Positions 17,276 through 25,004 of a DNA stretch of 64,000 nucleotides are shown one piece after another. The stretch is from CAYFWF01 sp964346815 (GTDB taxonomy: Bacteria > Acidobacteriota > Aminicenantia > Aminicenantales > Aminicenantaceae). Every line of letters starts with the position of its first letter. Positions within the stretch are counted from its first letter, which is position 1. The notes under the pieces are model-generated. The model made no database searches, was not told the origin of the DNA, and worked only from the letters and a program-made list of their open reading frames with translations. The translations under genes and the position numbers were made by a program. The stretch spans positions 62,001 through 126,000 of the forward strand of contig CAYFWF010000023.1 of NCBI GenBank assembly GCA_964346815.1. Direction: 5' to 3'.

Positions 17276-18764
17276 TATCGTCCTCGACTTCATTTGAATT
17301 CAGGGGAAGTCTCTTGGTGATGATTTTATTGAAAACGATAAACACGGCCAGAGCAGCTCCCCACTGAAAAAGTACTGTCCCCACAGAACCTGGTGCGAAT
17401 ATGTTCAACCAGTTGTCTGGATTCGATTTATAACTGTCCCAGAACCACCAGATCAGCATAGCGATGACCTGAAGGGGGAGGAAAAAAGTCACCAGATAAT
17501 CGAATGCCTTTCCCAATTTGACTTTATGTCCAGAGCTGTTGACGATCTCCCTCCGGAACTTTCTGGGACCGACCTTGAGAACCAGGAATATGAAGAAAGA
17601 ACCGCTGACTATCAGACCGAGCCCCCACACCCAGTCTTGGTTGTTGAAAAATCCCATGCTGACAGCCGAAGGAAATCCAAAGACAAAACAGGCTGTCCCG
17701 ACTATAGTCACTGCTTTTTTTCTGCTTAAGCCTGAGTCCATAAAGATACGGGATATGAGTTCGAGCTGAGAGATCAAGGAAGAGAAAGCCGCAAAACAGA
17801 GAGCCAGGAAAAAAAGAGCCAGGAAGAATGAGCCGGATGGGATCTTTGCAAACAAAGTAGGAATCCATTTGAACGTCAATCCTTCGTTTCCCTGACTCAT
17901 GATTTCGACCACTTTTTCTTGTGCCAGGTTCTGGCCCACAAAGAAGGAAAAGACTGTAGGAATCACGGCGATGCCAGCCAGAAGGGATGCGGTATTATTG
18001 CCGAATCCCAGGGTCGCTGTGGTCAAAAAGGGATTTTCTTTTTTCCTGGAGTACACACCGTATGTCAGCATGAGCCCCCAGCCAGCTCCAGTCGACCAGG
18101 CCGCCTGACTCAATGCATTGAGCCATACTTCGATATTTCTCAGTTGGGACAGATTAGGAGAGAAGAGAAAGTTTAAGCCCTGCGCCGCACCGGGAAGACT
18201 CACGGATCTTCCCACAGCGATCAGCAATAGTATGAACAGCGATGGGATGAGTATTTTATTGGCACGTTCGATTCCCTTGGCGACACCGAAGTAGATGATC
18301 GAACACCCGATCAATATGGCTGTAAAGTGGAAAACGACGGGTTCCCAAGAGGAAGTGAAATTTTCCCAGTACTGGATGGGTTTTTTATGAATGAGTCCTT
18401 GAAAGCACGTGGCGAAGAAATATTTGATACACCATCCTGTAACGACCGTATAGTAAAACGTGATGGCTGCTGTCACGAAAGCCACAAAAGTTCCCATCCA
18501 GGCAAAATTCTTTCCTATCATCCTTCCGAATGAACCGACCACTCCTTGTCGGGTCTTTTTTCCTACGGCAAGCTCGATGGTGAGGAGAGGTATGGCCCAG
18601 ACGAAGAGAAACAGGATCCATACGATCAGGAAGGCCCCCCCTCCATATTGAGAGGCAATTCGCGGAAAGCGCCACAGATTTCCTGTTCCCACCGCCATAC
18701 CCAAGCCGGCAAAGATGATGCCCCAGCGCGAGAAGGTTTCTTTCTTTTCCATTTCTAAGCCCAT
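17265..18764 (-). CDS. NSS-family sodium-dependent transporter
   Basis: 499 residues with about 11-12 transmembrane helices. The N-terminus has the family signature: FAGLGMAVGTGNLWRFPRIA followed by QYGGGAFLI, which forms the sodium and substrate site in LeuT-like folds. Later hallmarks include AWSTGAGWGLMLTYG and FAAFSSLISQLELI. The C-terminus overlaps the MetS-like gene. Likely a Na+-coupled amino-acid importer; substrate not readable. The ATG at 18752 is an alternative start to the one at 18764. Confidence 0.93.
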   Translation of the reverse strand: MGLEMEKKETFSRWGIIFAGLGMAVGTGNLWRFPRIASQYGGGAFLIVWILFLFVWAIPLLTIELAVGKKTRQGVVGSFGRMIGKNFAWMGTFVAFVTAAITFYYTVVTGWCIKYFFATCFQGLIHKKPIQYWENFTSSWEPVVFHFTAILIGCSIIYFGVAKGIERANKILIPSLFILLLIAVGRSVSLPGAAQGLNFLFSPNLSQLRNIEVWLNALSQAAWSTGAGWGLMLTYGVYSRKKENPFLTTATLGFGNNTASLLAGIAVIPTVFSFFVGQNLAQEKVVEIMSQGNEGLTFKWIPTLFAKIPSGSFFLALFFLALCFAAFSSLISQLELISRIFMDSGLSRKKAVTIVGTACFVFGFPSAVSMGFFNNQDWVWGLGLIVSGSFFIFLVLKVGPRKFRREIVNSSGHKVKLGKAFDYLVTFFLPLQVIAMLIWWFWDSYKSNPDNWLNIFAPGSVGTVLFQWGAALAVFIVFNKIITKRLPLNSNEVEDDNDV

Positions 18765-18819
18765 ACTTTACTGATCGTTACTTCGTGTGTCAACAGATTA
18801 GGTTTCGGAGGAGGAGGAT

Positions 18820-19743
18820 TCAGAGTCCTGCAATGACAGCGTCAAGATCAGCATGACAGCCTCGGATCGGCTCTCTCATCACCTTCAAGCGGAGATCGTT
18901 ATGAGAGTCAGCCATGATATGCCATTTGATCAGTTCTATGGTCGTTTCTTTGATTTCGATACAGGTTACATAACGGGGATGAGTCCCGCATCCACTGTTG
19001 AAGTAGTAAGGCTCCTCCATCTCCCCTGCCAAACGCTGCTGCTTGCTCAAAGAGAGGAACATCGGGCGATGGGTGTGGCCTGCGATGGCGACCATGTGAC
19101 GGTGTCGGGCCCACCTTATGATACCTGTTTCCACCTTGCTGCGCTTTCTGGCTTGCTGAGCCGGACTCGTCGGGTCTCTAAACCCGAAGATGTTTTGCAG
19201 CGGACCCCAAATGTGACGCACCCAAAATCTGCCGAATGGAACGAATGTGTCGTTGATAAAGTCTCCCTGGTGGCCGTGAAAAAGGAAAATCTTTTCTCCC
19301 AGCATGGCCGTCTCATAGATATGGATGTCAGAAAAAAGATCAGGGATGAGCATTCGAGCTTCCTCGAGTGCCTTCTGCATCCATTTTTCATCTGCCATCT
19401 GCAGGTTGTGGTTCCCTGCAATGTAGCACAACCGGTTGTCTTTGTGGAACCGGTCCATCTGCCGGAAGATGTTTCCGTGGGCCCTTACGATATCTGTCAA
19501 ATTCCGGTTTTCATACAGTTCGTCTCCGTCACCGAGCTCGATGTACGTGAAGTGGCGGGTGTAATAATAGTCCAGAGCGCTCGAGAAGATAAGGTGGTTG
19601 TGTATGAAATCATCGGCCCAATTCCCGATTCCCCGATGGAGATCGCTGAAAATCACGATTTTCGTTTCCGCTGTCAGATCGAATATCTTCTGGTTGTTCT
19701 CGAGTGCCTTATCCAGAGCTGGCTTGATCCTCAAGAGACACAT
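18820..19743 (-). CDS. Calcineurin-like metallophosphoesterase
   Basis: 307 residues. The metal-binding motifs of the superfamily appear in order: FSDLHRG, ELGDGDELYE, YIAGNHNLQM, FHGHQGD and AIAGHTHRPMF. No signal peptide, so cytoplasmic. The layout is similar to UDP-2,3-diacylglucosamine-hydrolase-like or other phosphoesterases of this size, but substrate cannot be assigned. It ends about 55 bp before the start of the NSS gene on the same strand. Confidence 0.88.
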   Translation of the reverse strand: MCLLRIKPALDKALENNQKIFDLTAETKIVIFSDLHRGIGNWADDFIHNHLIFSSALDYYYTRHFTYIELGDGDELYENRNLTDIVRAHGNIFRQMDRFHKDNRLCYIAGNHNLQMADEKWMQKALEEARMLIPDLFSDIHIYETAMLGEKIFLFHGHQGDFINDTFVPFGRFWVRHIWGPLQNIFGFRDPTSPAQQARKRSKVETGIIRWARHRHMVAIAGHTHRPMFLSLSKQQRLAGEMEEPYYFNSGCGTHPRYVTCIEIKETTIELIKWHIMADSHNDLRLKVMREPIRGCHADLDAVIAGL

Positions 19744-20103
19744 GTCCTATTCCCTCCTTGTATCTTGTCTTTGAAAAATGATGAAAGCGCTGGTGAAGAC
19801 AGATTCGTTACGCCGAAGCGGACAGGGATGTCGAAGATCTCGCTGCTGGCTGCCATGGTAGAACTATCCATCATGAATAAGATTATGAATAAAATGGGAG
19901 GAGTCAAGAACTTCTTGAATGATATGCATGAAAGCAGCGAAGAAAAGCGAAATTGTTCAGCGGAGAGAGCCAGCCTGATTGTATCGAGGTGCACCACCTC
20001 GAAAACTCAAAGGATGCGCTGAGAGGAATGACGTTGGAAACCTGAATGGAGCGCAAACATTCCCCAATGCTCCTATCTTCGATCACGGCTTGGGAAGTGC
20101 TCA
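19744..20103. other. Gene-poor stretch upstream of the phosphoesterase
   Basis: About 360 bp without a convincing gene. A minus-strand frame of 88 codons (19731-19997) contains a hydrophobic stretch (FLTPPILFIILFMM) but overlaps the phosphoesterase start, lacks a ribosome site and resembles nothing I know. It may be a decayed leader. Confidence 0.4.
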
Positions 20104-20321
20104 CCAAGCTACGGAAGCATCCTTATTTCCGTGATAATATCTTAGTAAGTCAGGCAAGCTGGTTCGGAAGCCATCCGGAGGCGAGCAGGCACGGTTCCTC
20201 GAAGAGGAGAGCGAGCCGAGGAATAAGTGGATTTTCCTCGCTGGGGAAAATCCACGGGCTGACGAATCATCTTGCCTGACTTTTTCTTTGTCACGGAAAT
20301 AAGAATGCTTACCCAAGCTAC
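20104..20321. mobile_element. MITE-like element with 9-bp flanking direct repeats
   Basis: A 200-bp unit (20113-20312) has 22-bp terminal inverted repeats, left GGAAGCATCCTTATTTCC and right (reverse complement) GTAAGCATTCTTATTTCC, both continuing GTGA, with 2 mismatches in 22. Directly outside lie CCAAGCTAC at 20104-20112 and again at 20313-20321, as expected of a target-site duplication. Inside are a second long stem (AAGTCAGGCAAG 20147-20158 with 20271-20282) and two hairpins (TTCCTCG/CGAGGAA; GTGGATTTTCC/GGAAAATCCAC). No coding capacity. Confidence 0.72.
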
Positions 20322-20403
20322 AAAAAGAGAGATTAAAGCTGGCAAGTATGGTAGAATAATGTCATCCTTCACGTTCCTTTTGGGATTGAGAGAGAATTCG
20401 GAC

Positions 20404-21915
20404 ATGAGAATCGTTTTCGTTTATCCCGAGTATCCCGACACCTTCTGGAGTTTTAGATACGCTCTCAAGTTCATCTCCAAAAAGGCATCCTTTCCACCCT
20501 TGGGGCTTTTGACTGTAGCAGCGATGCTTCCCGAGAAATGGGAAAAAAAGCTGGTCGATATGAATGTGTCCGAGCTATCAGATGATGACCTCGAATGGGC
20601 TGACTATGTCTTTCTCAGTGCCATGACCGTTCAGAAGGAATCTGTAAAAGAAGTCATAAAAAGATGTAAAAAACAGAAAGTTCCACTGGTGGGAGGCGGC
20701 CCTCTTTTCACCACCGGTCATGAAGATTTTCCGGATATCGATCACTTCGTTCTCAATGAGGCGGAGTGCACACTTGCACCTTTTCTTGAAGATTTAAAAA
20801 AGGGATGTCTCCGCCGCATATACAGTTCCAAAGAGTGGCCGGACATAAGAAAAACTCCTTCTCCTCTATGGAACCTCATCGATATGAAAAAATATGCCAG
20901 CATGAATATTCAATATTCGAGGGGATGTCCGTATAACTGCGAATTCTGTGACATTGTGGTTTTGAACGGGCACAAACCACGCACCAAGAGCAAGGAGCAG
21001 ATTATCGAGGAGCTCGAAGCTTTGTATAGCCAAAGATGGAGGGGCGGGGTGTTCTTTGTGGACGATAACTTCATCGGGAACAGGAGGAAATTGAAGAAAG
21101 ATCTTCTTCCTTCATTGATCGAATGGATGAGAGAAAAAAAATACCCTTTCCATTTTTTGACCGAAGCCTCCATAAATCTCTCTGACGATGATGAATTGAT
21201 GAAGCTAATGGTGGAGGCGGGTTTTCGTCGGGTTTTTGTCGGCATAGAGACTCCTGACGAGAAAAGCCTCGCAGAATGCAATAAATATTTGAATAAAAAG
21301 CGTGACTTGATTGCCTGTATCAAAAAGATCCAGAACTTCGGATTAGAAGTGCAGGGAGGATTCATCGTCGGTTTTGACAGCGACTCTCCTTCGATTTTCG
21401 AAAGACAAATCAGATTTATTCAGAACAGCGGAATCGTTACGGCTATGGTTGGTTTGTTGAATGCTCCCCGGGGGACGAGGCTCTATCAGCGTCTGAAAAA
21501 AGAAGGCAGGCTGCTTGCCAATACTTCTGGGGATAACACGGATTGTTCTTTGAATTTCATTCCCAAAATGAATTATGAGACTCTCATAAGCGGCTATAAG
21601 AAAATCCTTGAGAATATTTATTTACCCAAACACTATTACAAAAGAGTCAAAACTTTCCTCAAACAGTATAAGCCGAGACAGCTCAGGCAAAAAATCTATT
21701 TTAAATTCAGTTACTTCGGTGCTTTCCTTAAATCTATCTGGCATTTGGGGATCAGGGGAAGAGAAAGATTCCATTACTGGAAGCTGATTTTCTGGACGCT
21801 TCTGAGAAGACCGAACCTCATCGGGGTGTCCGTGACATTTGCCATCTATGGATTTCATTTTCGGAAGATCGCTATAAAATGGGAACCAGGAGGGAATAAA
21901 ACGGCACATAAATAA
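20404..21915 (+). CDS. B12-binding-domain radical SAM protein (DUF4070 type)
   Basis: 503 residues from ATG 20404 (MRIVFVYPEYPDTFWSFRYA), the family's usual beginning; the frame is open back to a TTG at 20272 inside the MITE-like element. Residues ~1-145 form a cobalamin-binding-like Rossmann domain (VPLVGGGPLFT) and the radical SAM motif is RGCPYNCEFCDI near residue 180. The ~150-residue C-terminus resembles DUF4070 of HpnP-like proteins. The family includes methylases and other lipid or cofactor modifiers; substrate unknown. A methyltransferase gene converges on it. Confidence 0.88.
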   Translation: MRIVFVYPEYPDTFWSFRYALKFISKKASFPPLGLLTVAAMLPEKWEKKLVDMNVSELSDDDLEWADYVFLSAMTVQKESVKEVIKRCKKQKVPLVGGGPLFTTGHEDFPDIDHFVLNEAECTLAPFLEDLKKGCLRRIYSSKEWPDIRKTPSPLWNLIDMKKYASMNIQYSRGCPYNCEFCDIVVLNGHKPRTKSKEQIIEELEALYSQRWRGGVFFVDDNFIGNRRKLKKDLLPSLIEWMREKKYPFHFLTEASINLSDDDELMKLMVEAGFRRVFVGIETPDEKSLAECNKYLNKKRDLIACIKKIQNFGLEVQGGFIVGFDSDSPSIFERQIRFIQNSGIVTAMVGLLNAPRGTRLYQRLKKEGRLLANTSGDNTDCSLNFIPKMNYETLISGYKKILENIYLPKHYYKRVKTFLKQYKPRQLRQKIYFKFSYFGAFLKSIWHLGIRGRERFHYWKLIFWTLLRRPNLIGVSVTFAIYGFHFRKIAIKWEPGGNKTAHK

Positions 21916-21944
21916 ATTTGGTGCCGAAAACACTCTTTCCAGAA

Positions 21945-22523
21945 TCAATTTTCCTTCAGGAATTTGCCTTTATAAGTCAATTTGGTCGTTTGAAAGACAG
22001 ACTCATGAAATCCGGCGTTAGAGAGCAGCTCCCGAATTTCAGTGACTGCCATTCCGTGGGAAGCTCTGATGGGTTCCCAAATGTGAAAGATACCGCCAGG
22101 TTTGATTTTCTGTGACAATACATTTAACACATCCTGTCTTATGTCCGGGGCGATATCATGGATCACATGGATGGCGAAGATGACGTCGAAGGAACGTTCA
22201 GGGATGTCGAGTTTTCGAATATCCCCCTGAATGAGCGTCACATTTGGATTTTTTTTCAATCGTTTCCGAGCTCTCTCCATAAAATATTTAGAAATATCGA
22301 CGCACATGAGGTGTCCCTGTCCTTGGAGATGTTCCAAAACATACCGGGACTCCACGCCTCCGCCACAGCCAAAATCGAGAACGCGCTCGCTGCCTTTTAG
22401 TTCGAAGCTCTCGATGTAGGGTTTGTATATGAATCGACCTAAAGGCCCCTTCAGTCTATCTTCTAGTTTAAAGAGAAGAGAGGGGCTGTCGAAATCGACC
22501 TGTTTGAATGCATATGCTTTCAT
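21945..22523 (-). CDS. Class I SAM-dependent methyltransferase
   Basis: 192 residues from ATG 22523, which follows GGAGG; a GTG at 22544 is in frame but less likely. The SAM site is clear: motif I VLDFGCGGGVES, acidic residue in LMCVDISKYF, IQGDIRKLDIP, then FDVIFAIHVIHDI and LSQKIKPGGIFHIWEP. Substrate not known. The 3' end lies 29 bp from the end of the convergent radical SAM gene. Confidence 0.9.
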   Translation of the reverse strand: MKAYAFKQVDFDSPSLLFKLEDRLKGPLGRFIYKPYIESFELKGSERVLDFGCGGGVESRYVLEHLQGQGHLMCVDISKYFMERARKRLKKNPNVTLIQGDIRKLDIPERSFDVIFAIHVIHDIAPDIRQDVLNVLSQKIKPGGIFHIWEPIRASHGMAVTEIRELLSNAGFHESVFQTTKLTYKGKFLKEN

Positions 22524-22629
22524 CTTCCCTCCGGTCGTATGCACTGTTGATCACAGACCATCGGTAATTGCCTGCAGATCTTTTTTTTCGATGATGATCT
22601 TCATAATTTTGAAACCATAATTTGGGAGA

Positions 22630-24102
22630 TTATTTTTCTTTGATCAACTGGTTGAGCTTTTCGACGGCGTTTGTGTTGTTCGGATCCAGTTCCAGAGATT
22701 TGGCATAATTCTTGATCGCCAAATCCTTCTCGCCTGAGATCATATAGGCTTCAGCGAGGCTGTCGTATCCATTGGCGTATTTAGGATAAGACTTGATGTT
22801 CAGCTTAAAGATTTCAATGGCATCTTCGGTCTTCTTCTTATTTTGGAGCAGATAATATCCCAACATATTCAGCTCACTCTCTGTGAAAGTGTATTCTTCG
22901 GGATGATCTTTTTTTAGCGCTTCGTATTGTTGGATCGCGGATTGGACGTCCTTCTCCTTCCATGTTTCGTACATCGCCTCAGCAACTGATTTTTTCGGGA
23001 AATCATAAGGTTTATCGTAGAGAATCCGGATGATCGCATCGCTCATCTGGTTGAGCCGGGCCCGGGGAGTGTTGTTCAACAGCACAATCAAATGCTTATC
23101 GCCGACTATTCTTTCGATCCAGGTGTTGAATCCGTTGATACCGCCGCCGTGAGAAATGCTGGTCAGTTTTTCTTCGGAATCGGGAAGGCTCTTTTCTCTT
23201 ATTCCCCATCCATAGCCGTAACCTTGGATGTGAGGAGTAAACAGAAGCTCTTTCTTCTCTGCGGAAAGCAACTTTTCTGTGTACAGGGCCTGGTCCCACA
23301 GATAAAGATCCTCTGCAGTGGAATACAGGGAGCCGGCTGCATAGGGGAGAGACATATCGAGATAAGGAGCATTGAGGCATCCATCGAAGGTAAAGGAATA
23401 TCCTGCCGCCCGGTTGGGGATGATCGGATCGTGTCGGTCATAGCCGCTGTTATTCATCCCGAGAGGAGCGAAAATTTTTTCCTTCAAGACCTCCTCGTAG
23501 GTCTGTCCTGTGGTTTTTTCTATGATGGCTCCCAGCAGAAAATATCCTGAGTTGTTGTACAGAAACCGGGAACCCGGTTCGAACTCGAGATCACCGCTGC
23601 AGTATTTTTTGACGAACTCTTCGACTGGATAGGGATCGCGGCTGATATCTTGGAAAAAATTGGGAATGCTGGTGTAGCTCGGAATGCCTGAACTATGGGT
23701 CAGCAGATGATGGATGGTCACCCTGTTGCCGGTATCTTTCCGGTAAAACGGCAAATAATCGGATAATTTTCCCTCCAGGTCGATCTTCCCCTGCTCGACG
23801 AGCTGGAGAATCAGCATGGATGTGAACTGTTTGGTGATAGAACCCAGCCTGAATTTGGTATCCGGCTTGTTCGGGATATTCCACTCTCTGTCCGCCAATC
23901 CAAAACCTTTCTTGTAGATCACCTTTCCACCCTCTGCAACGAGCACGGATCCGGTGAACTGCTTATAATCGTAGTAGGTCTTTACCAGGTCGTCGATTTT
24001 GCTGACCTTGTCTTGTGCGTAGGCCTCGGTCCTAAAAGAAAACAAGAACAACATAAAGAATAATGCCAGAGGGAAAATAAAAGGATGATGGAATCTTCTC
24101 AT
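22630..24102 (-). CDS. Exported serine hydrolase (beta-lactamase/class C fold) with TPR
   Basis: 490 residues with a signal peptide ending near FRTEAYA. The serine hydrolase catalytic set is present: S88-x-x-K91 (GSITKQ), the Tyr motif in FLYNNSGYF, and HGGG in SHGGGINGF in place of the KTG motif. The last ~110 residues are TPR-like (AIKNYAKSLELDPNNTNAVE). Members are esterases, D-aminopeptidases or transpeptidase-like enzymes rather than antibiotic resistance determinants. The thioredoxin-like gene lies just upstream on the same strand (44 bp). Confidence 0.9.
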   Translation of the reverse strand: MRRFHHPFIFPLALFFMLFLFSFRTEAYAQDKVSKIDDLVKTYYDYKQFTGSVLVAEGGKVIYKKGFGLADREWNIPNKPDTKFRLGSITKQFTSMLILQLVEQGKIDLEGKLSDYLPFYRKDTGNRVTIHHLLTHSSGIPSYTSIPNFFQDISRDPYPVEEFVKKYCSGDLEFEPGSRFLYNNSGYFLLGAIIEKTTGQTYEEVLKEKIFAPLGMNNSGYDRHDPIIPNRAAGYSFTFDGCLNAPYLDMSLPYAAGSLYSTAEDLYLWDQALYTEKLLSAEKKELLFTPHIQGYGYGWGIREKSLPDSEEKLTSISHGGGINGFNTWIERIVGDKHLIVLLNNTPRARLNQMSDAIIRILYDKPYDFPKKSVAEAMYETWKEKDVQSAIQQYEALKKDHPEEYTFTESELNMLGYYLLQNKKKTEDAIEIFKLNIKSYPKYANGYDSLAEAYMISGEKDLAIKNYAKSLELDPNNTNAVEKLNQLIKEK

Positions 24103-24146
24103 GATTAAACCTCCTCTTTCTTATTACGGATAAGCGTTCTTAAAGG

Positions 24147-24872
24147 TTACTGGTTGTCTCTTTCCTGGTTCAGGAAGGAGATAAATTGGAGAAGATAATC
24201 AGGACCAGGCCTGTCGAACGTATTCTGGCTGATATATTTGAATCTCAAGATTCCTTGTTTATCGATGATATAGACGGTCGGGATGTTTTGTTCAATCTCG
24301 CTTCCTCCCCATTCGTTGGTAAAAACACCCAGTCCTTTGGAGATTTCTCTTTCTGCATCGATCAGTACGGGGAAGGGGAGAGGGACTTTTCCCTTCTCGA
24401 ATGTGTAGTTCTTGGGAAAGTACTTTTTGATCATTTCGAGACGTCTTCGTCCTCTCTCGTCGAGTTTTTCAGGATCTTCGGGATTTTTCCATTTTTGGAT
24501 GTCTGCCATCTGGGCAGCGAACTTGTCCACCCAATCCTGGACCATTTCTTTCGAATAAGGGAGGACGAATAATATTTCCAGGTCGTTTGTTTCACGGATA
24601 TTTTTGCTCGACTCTAGATCTGCCAGCTCGGCATATTGGTAATTGCATACGTGACACCAGTGATCTTCTCCAGCCAATCCTCTTGGAAAAATGAGCAGGA
24701 CATTTTTGCCTTCGAGATCAGATAGAGTGATCTCTCCTCCTTGGTAGACCGGCAGAGTGAAGTCCGGCATAGGCTGCTGGACCGGTACCGGCCGGATTTG
24801 CGCAGATCCAACAATGTTCATGGTAAGAACGGCTGCAAAGACTGTGAGGATTATTCTGTTCAGAGCTTTCAT
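24147..24872 (-). CDS. Exported thioredoxin-fold (AhpC/TSA-like) protein
   Basis: 241 residues from ATG 24872, preceded by AGGAGGTGAG; the longer open frame to 24917 lacks support. Signal peptide ALNRIILTVFAAVLTMNIVGSAQ. The domain starts at PMPDFTLPVYQGGEITLSDL and has a redox motif WCHVCNYQYAEL (C-x-x-C), then KVPLPFPVLIDAEREISKGL and IPTVYIIDKQGILRF, typical of peroxiredoxin/TlpA-type folds. The cis-proline region is recognisable. Likely periplasmic thiol chemistry; partner unknown. Confidence 0.88.
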   Translation of the reverse strand: MKALNRIILTVFAAVLTMNIVGSAQIRPVPVQQPMPDFTLPVYQGGEITLSDLEGKNVLLIFPRGLAGEDHWCHVCNYQYAELADLESSKNIRETNDLEILFVLPYSKEMVQDWVDKFAAQMADIQKWKNPEDPEKLDERGRRRLEMIKKYFPKNYTFEKGKVPLPFPVLIDAEREISKGLGVFTNEWGGSEIEQNIPTVYIIDKQGILRFKYISQNTFDRPGPDYLLQFISFLNQERDNQ

Positions 24873-25004
24873 ACTCACCTCCTCTTTTTTAATAGAGGAT
24901 TTTACCAAAATATTCACGGTTTTTATAGAAATCTACGATGTCATTGGACATCTTCAAAGCTATGCCTCAAAAAGAGGGCAATTCAGGAATTGTCCAAGGG
25001 TAGG

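Noticed and set aside
18853..20022. 389-codon plus-strand open frame
   Set aside because: It is antisense to the metallophosphoesterase, whose motifs are all intact on the minus strand; the translated product has no recognisable domain or ribosome site.
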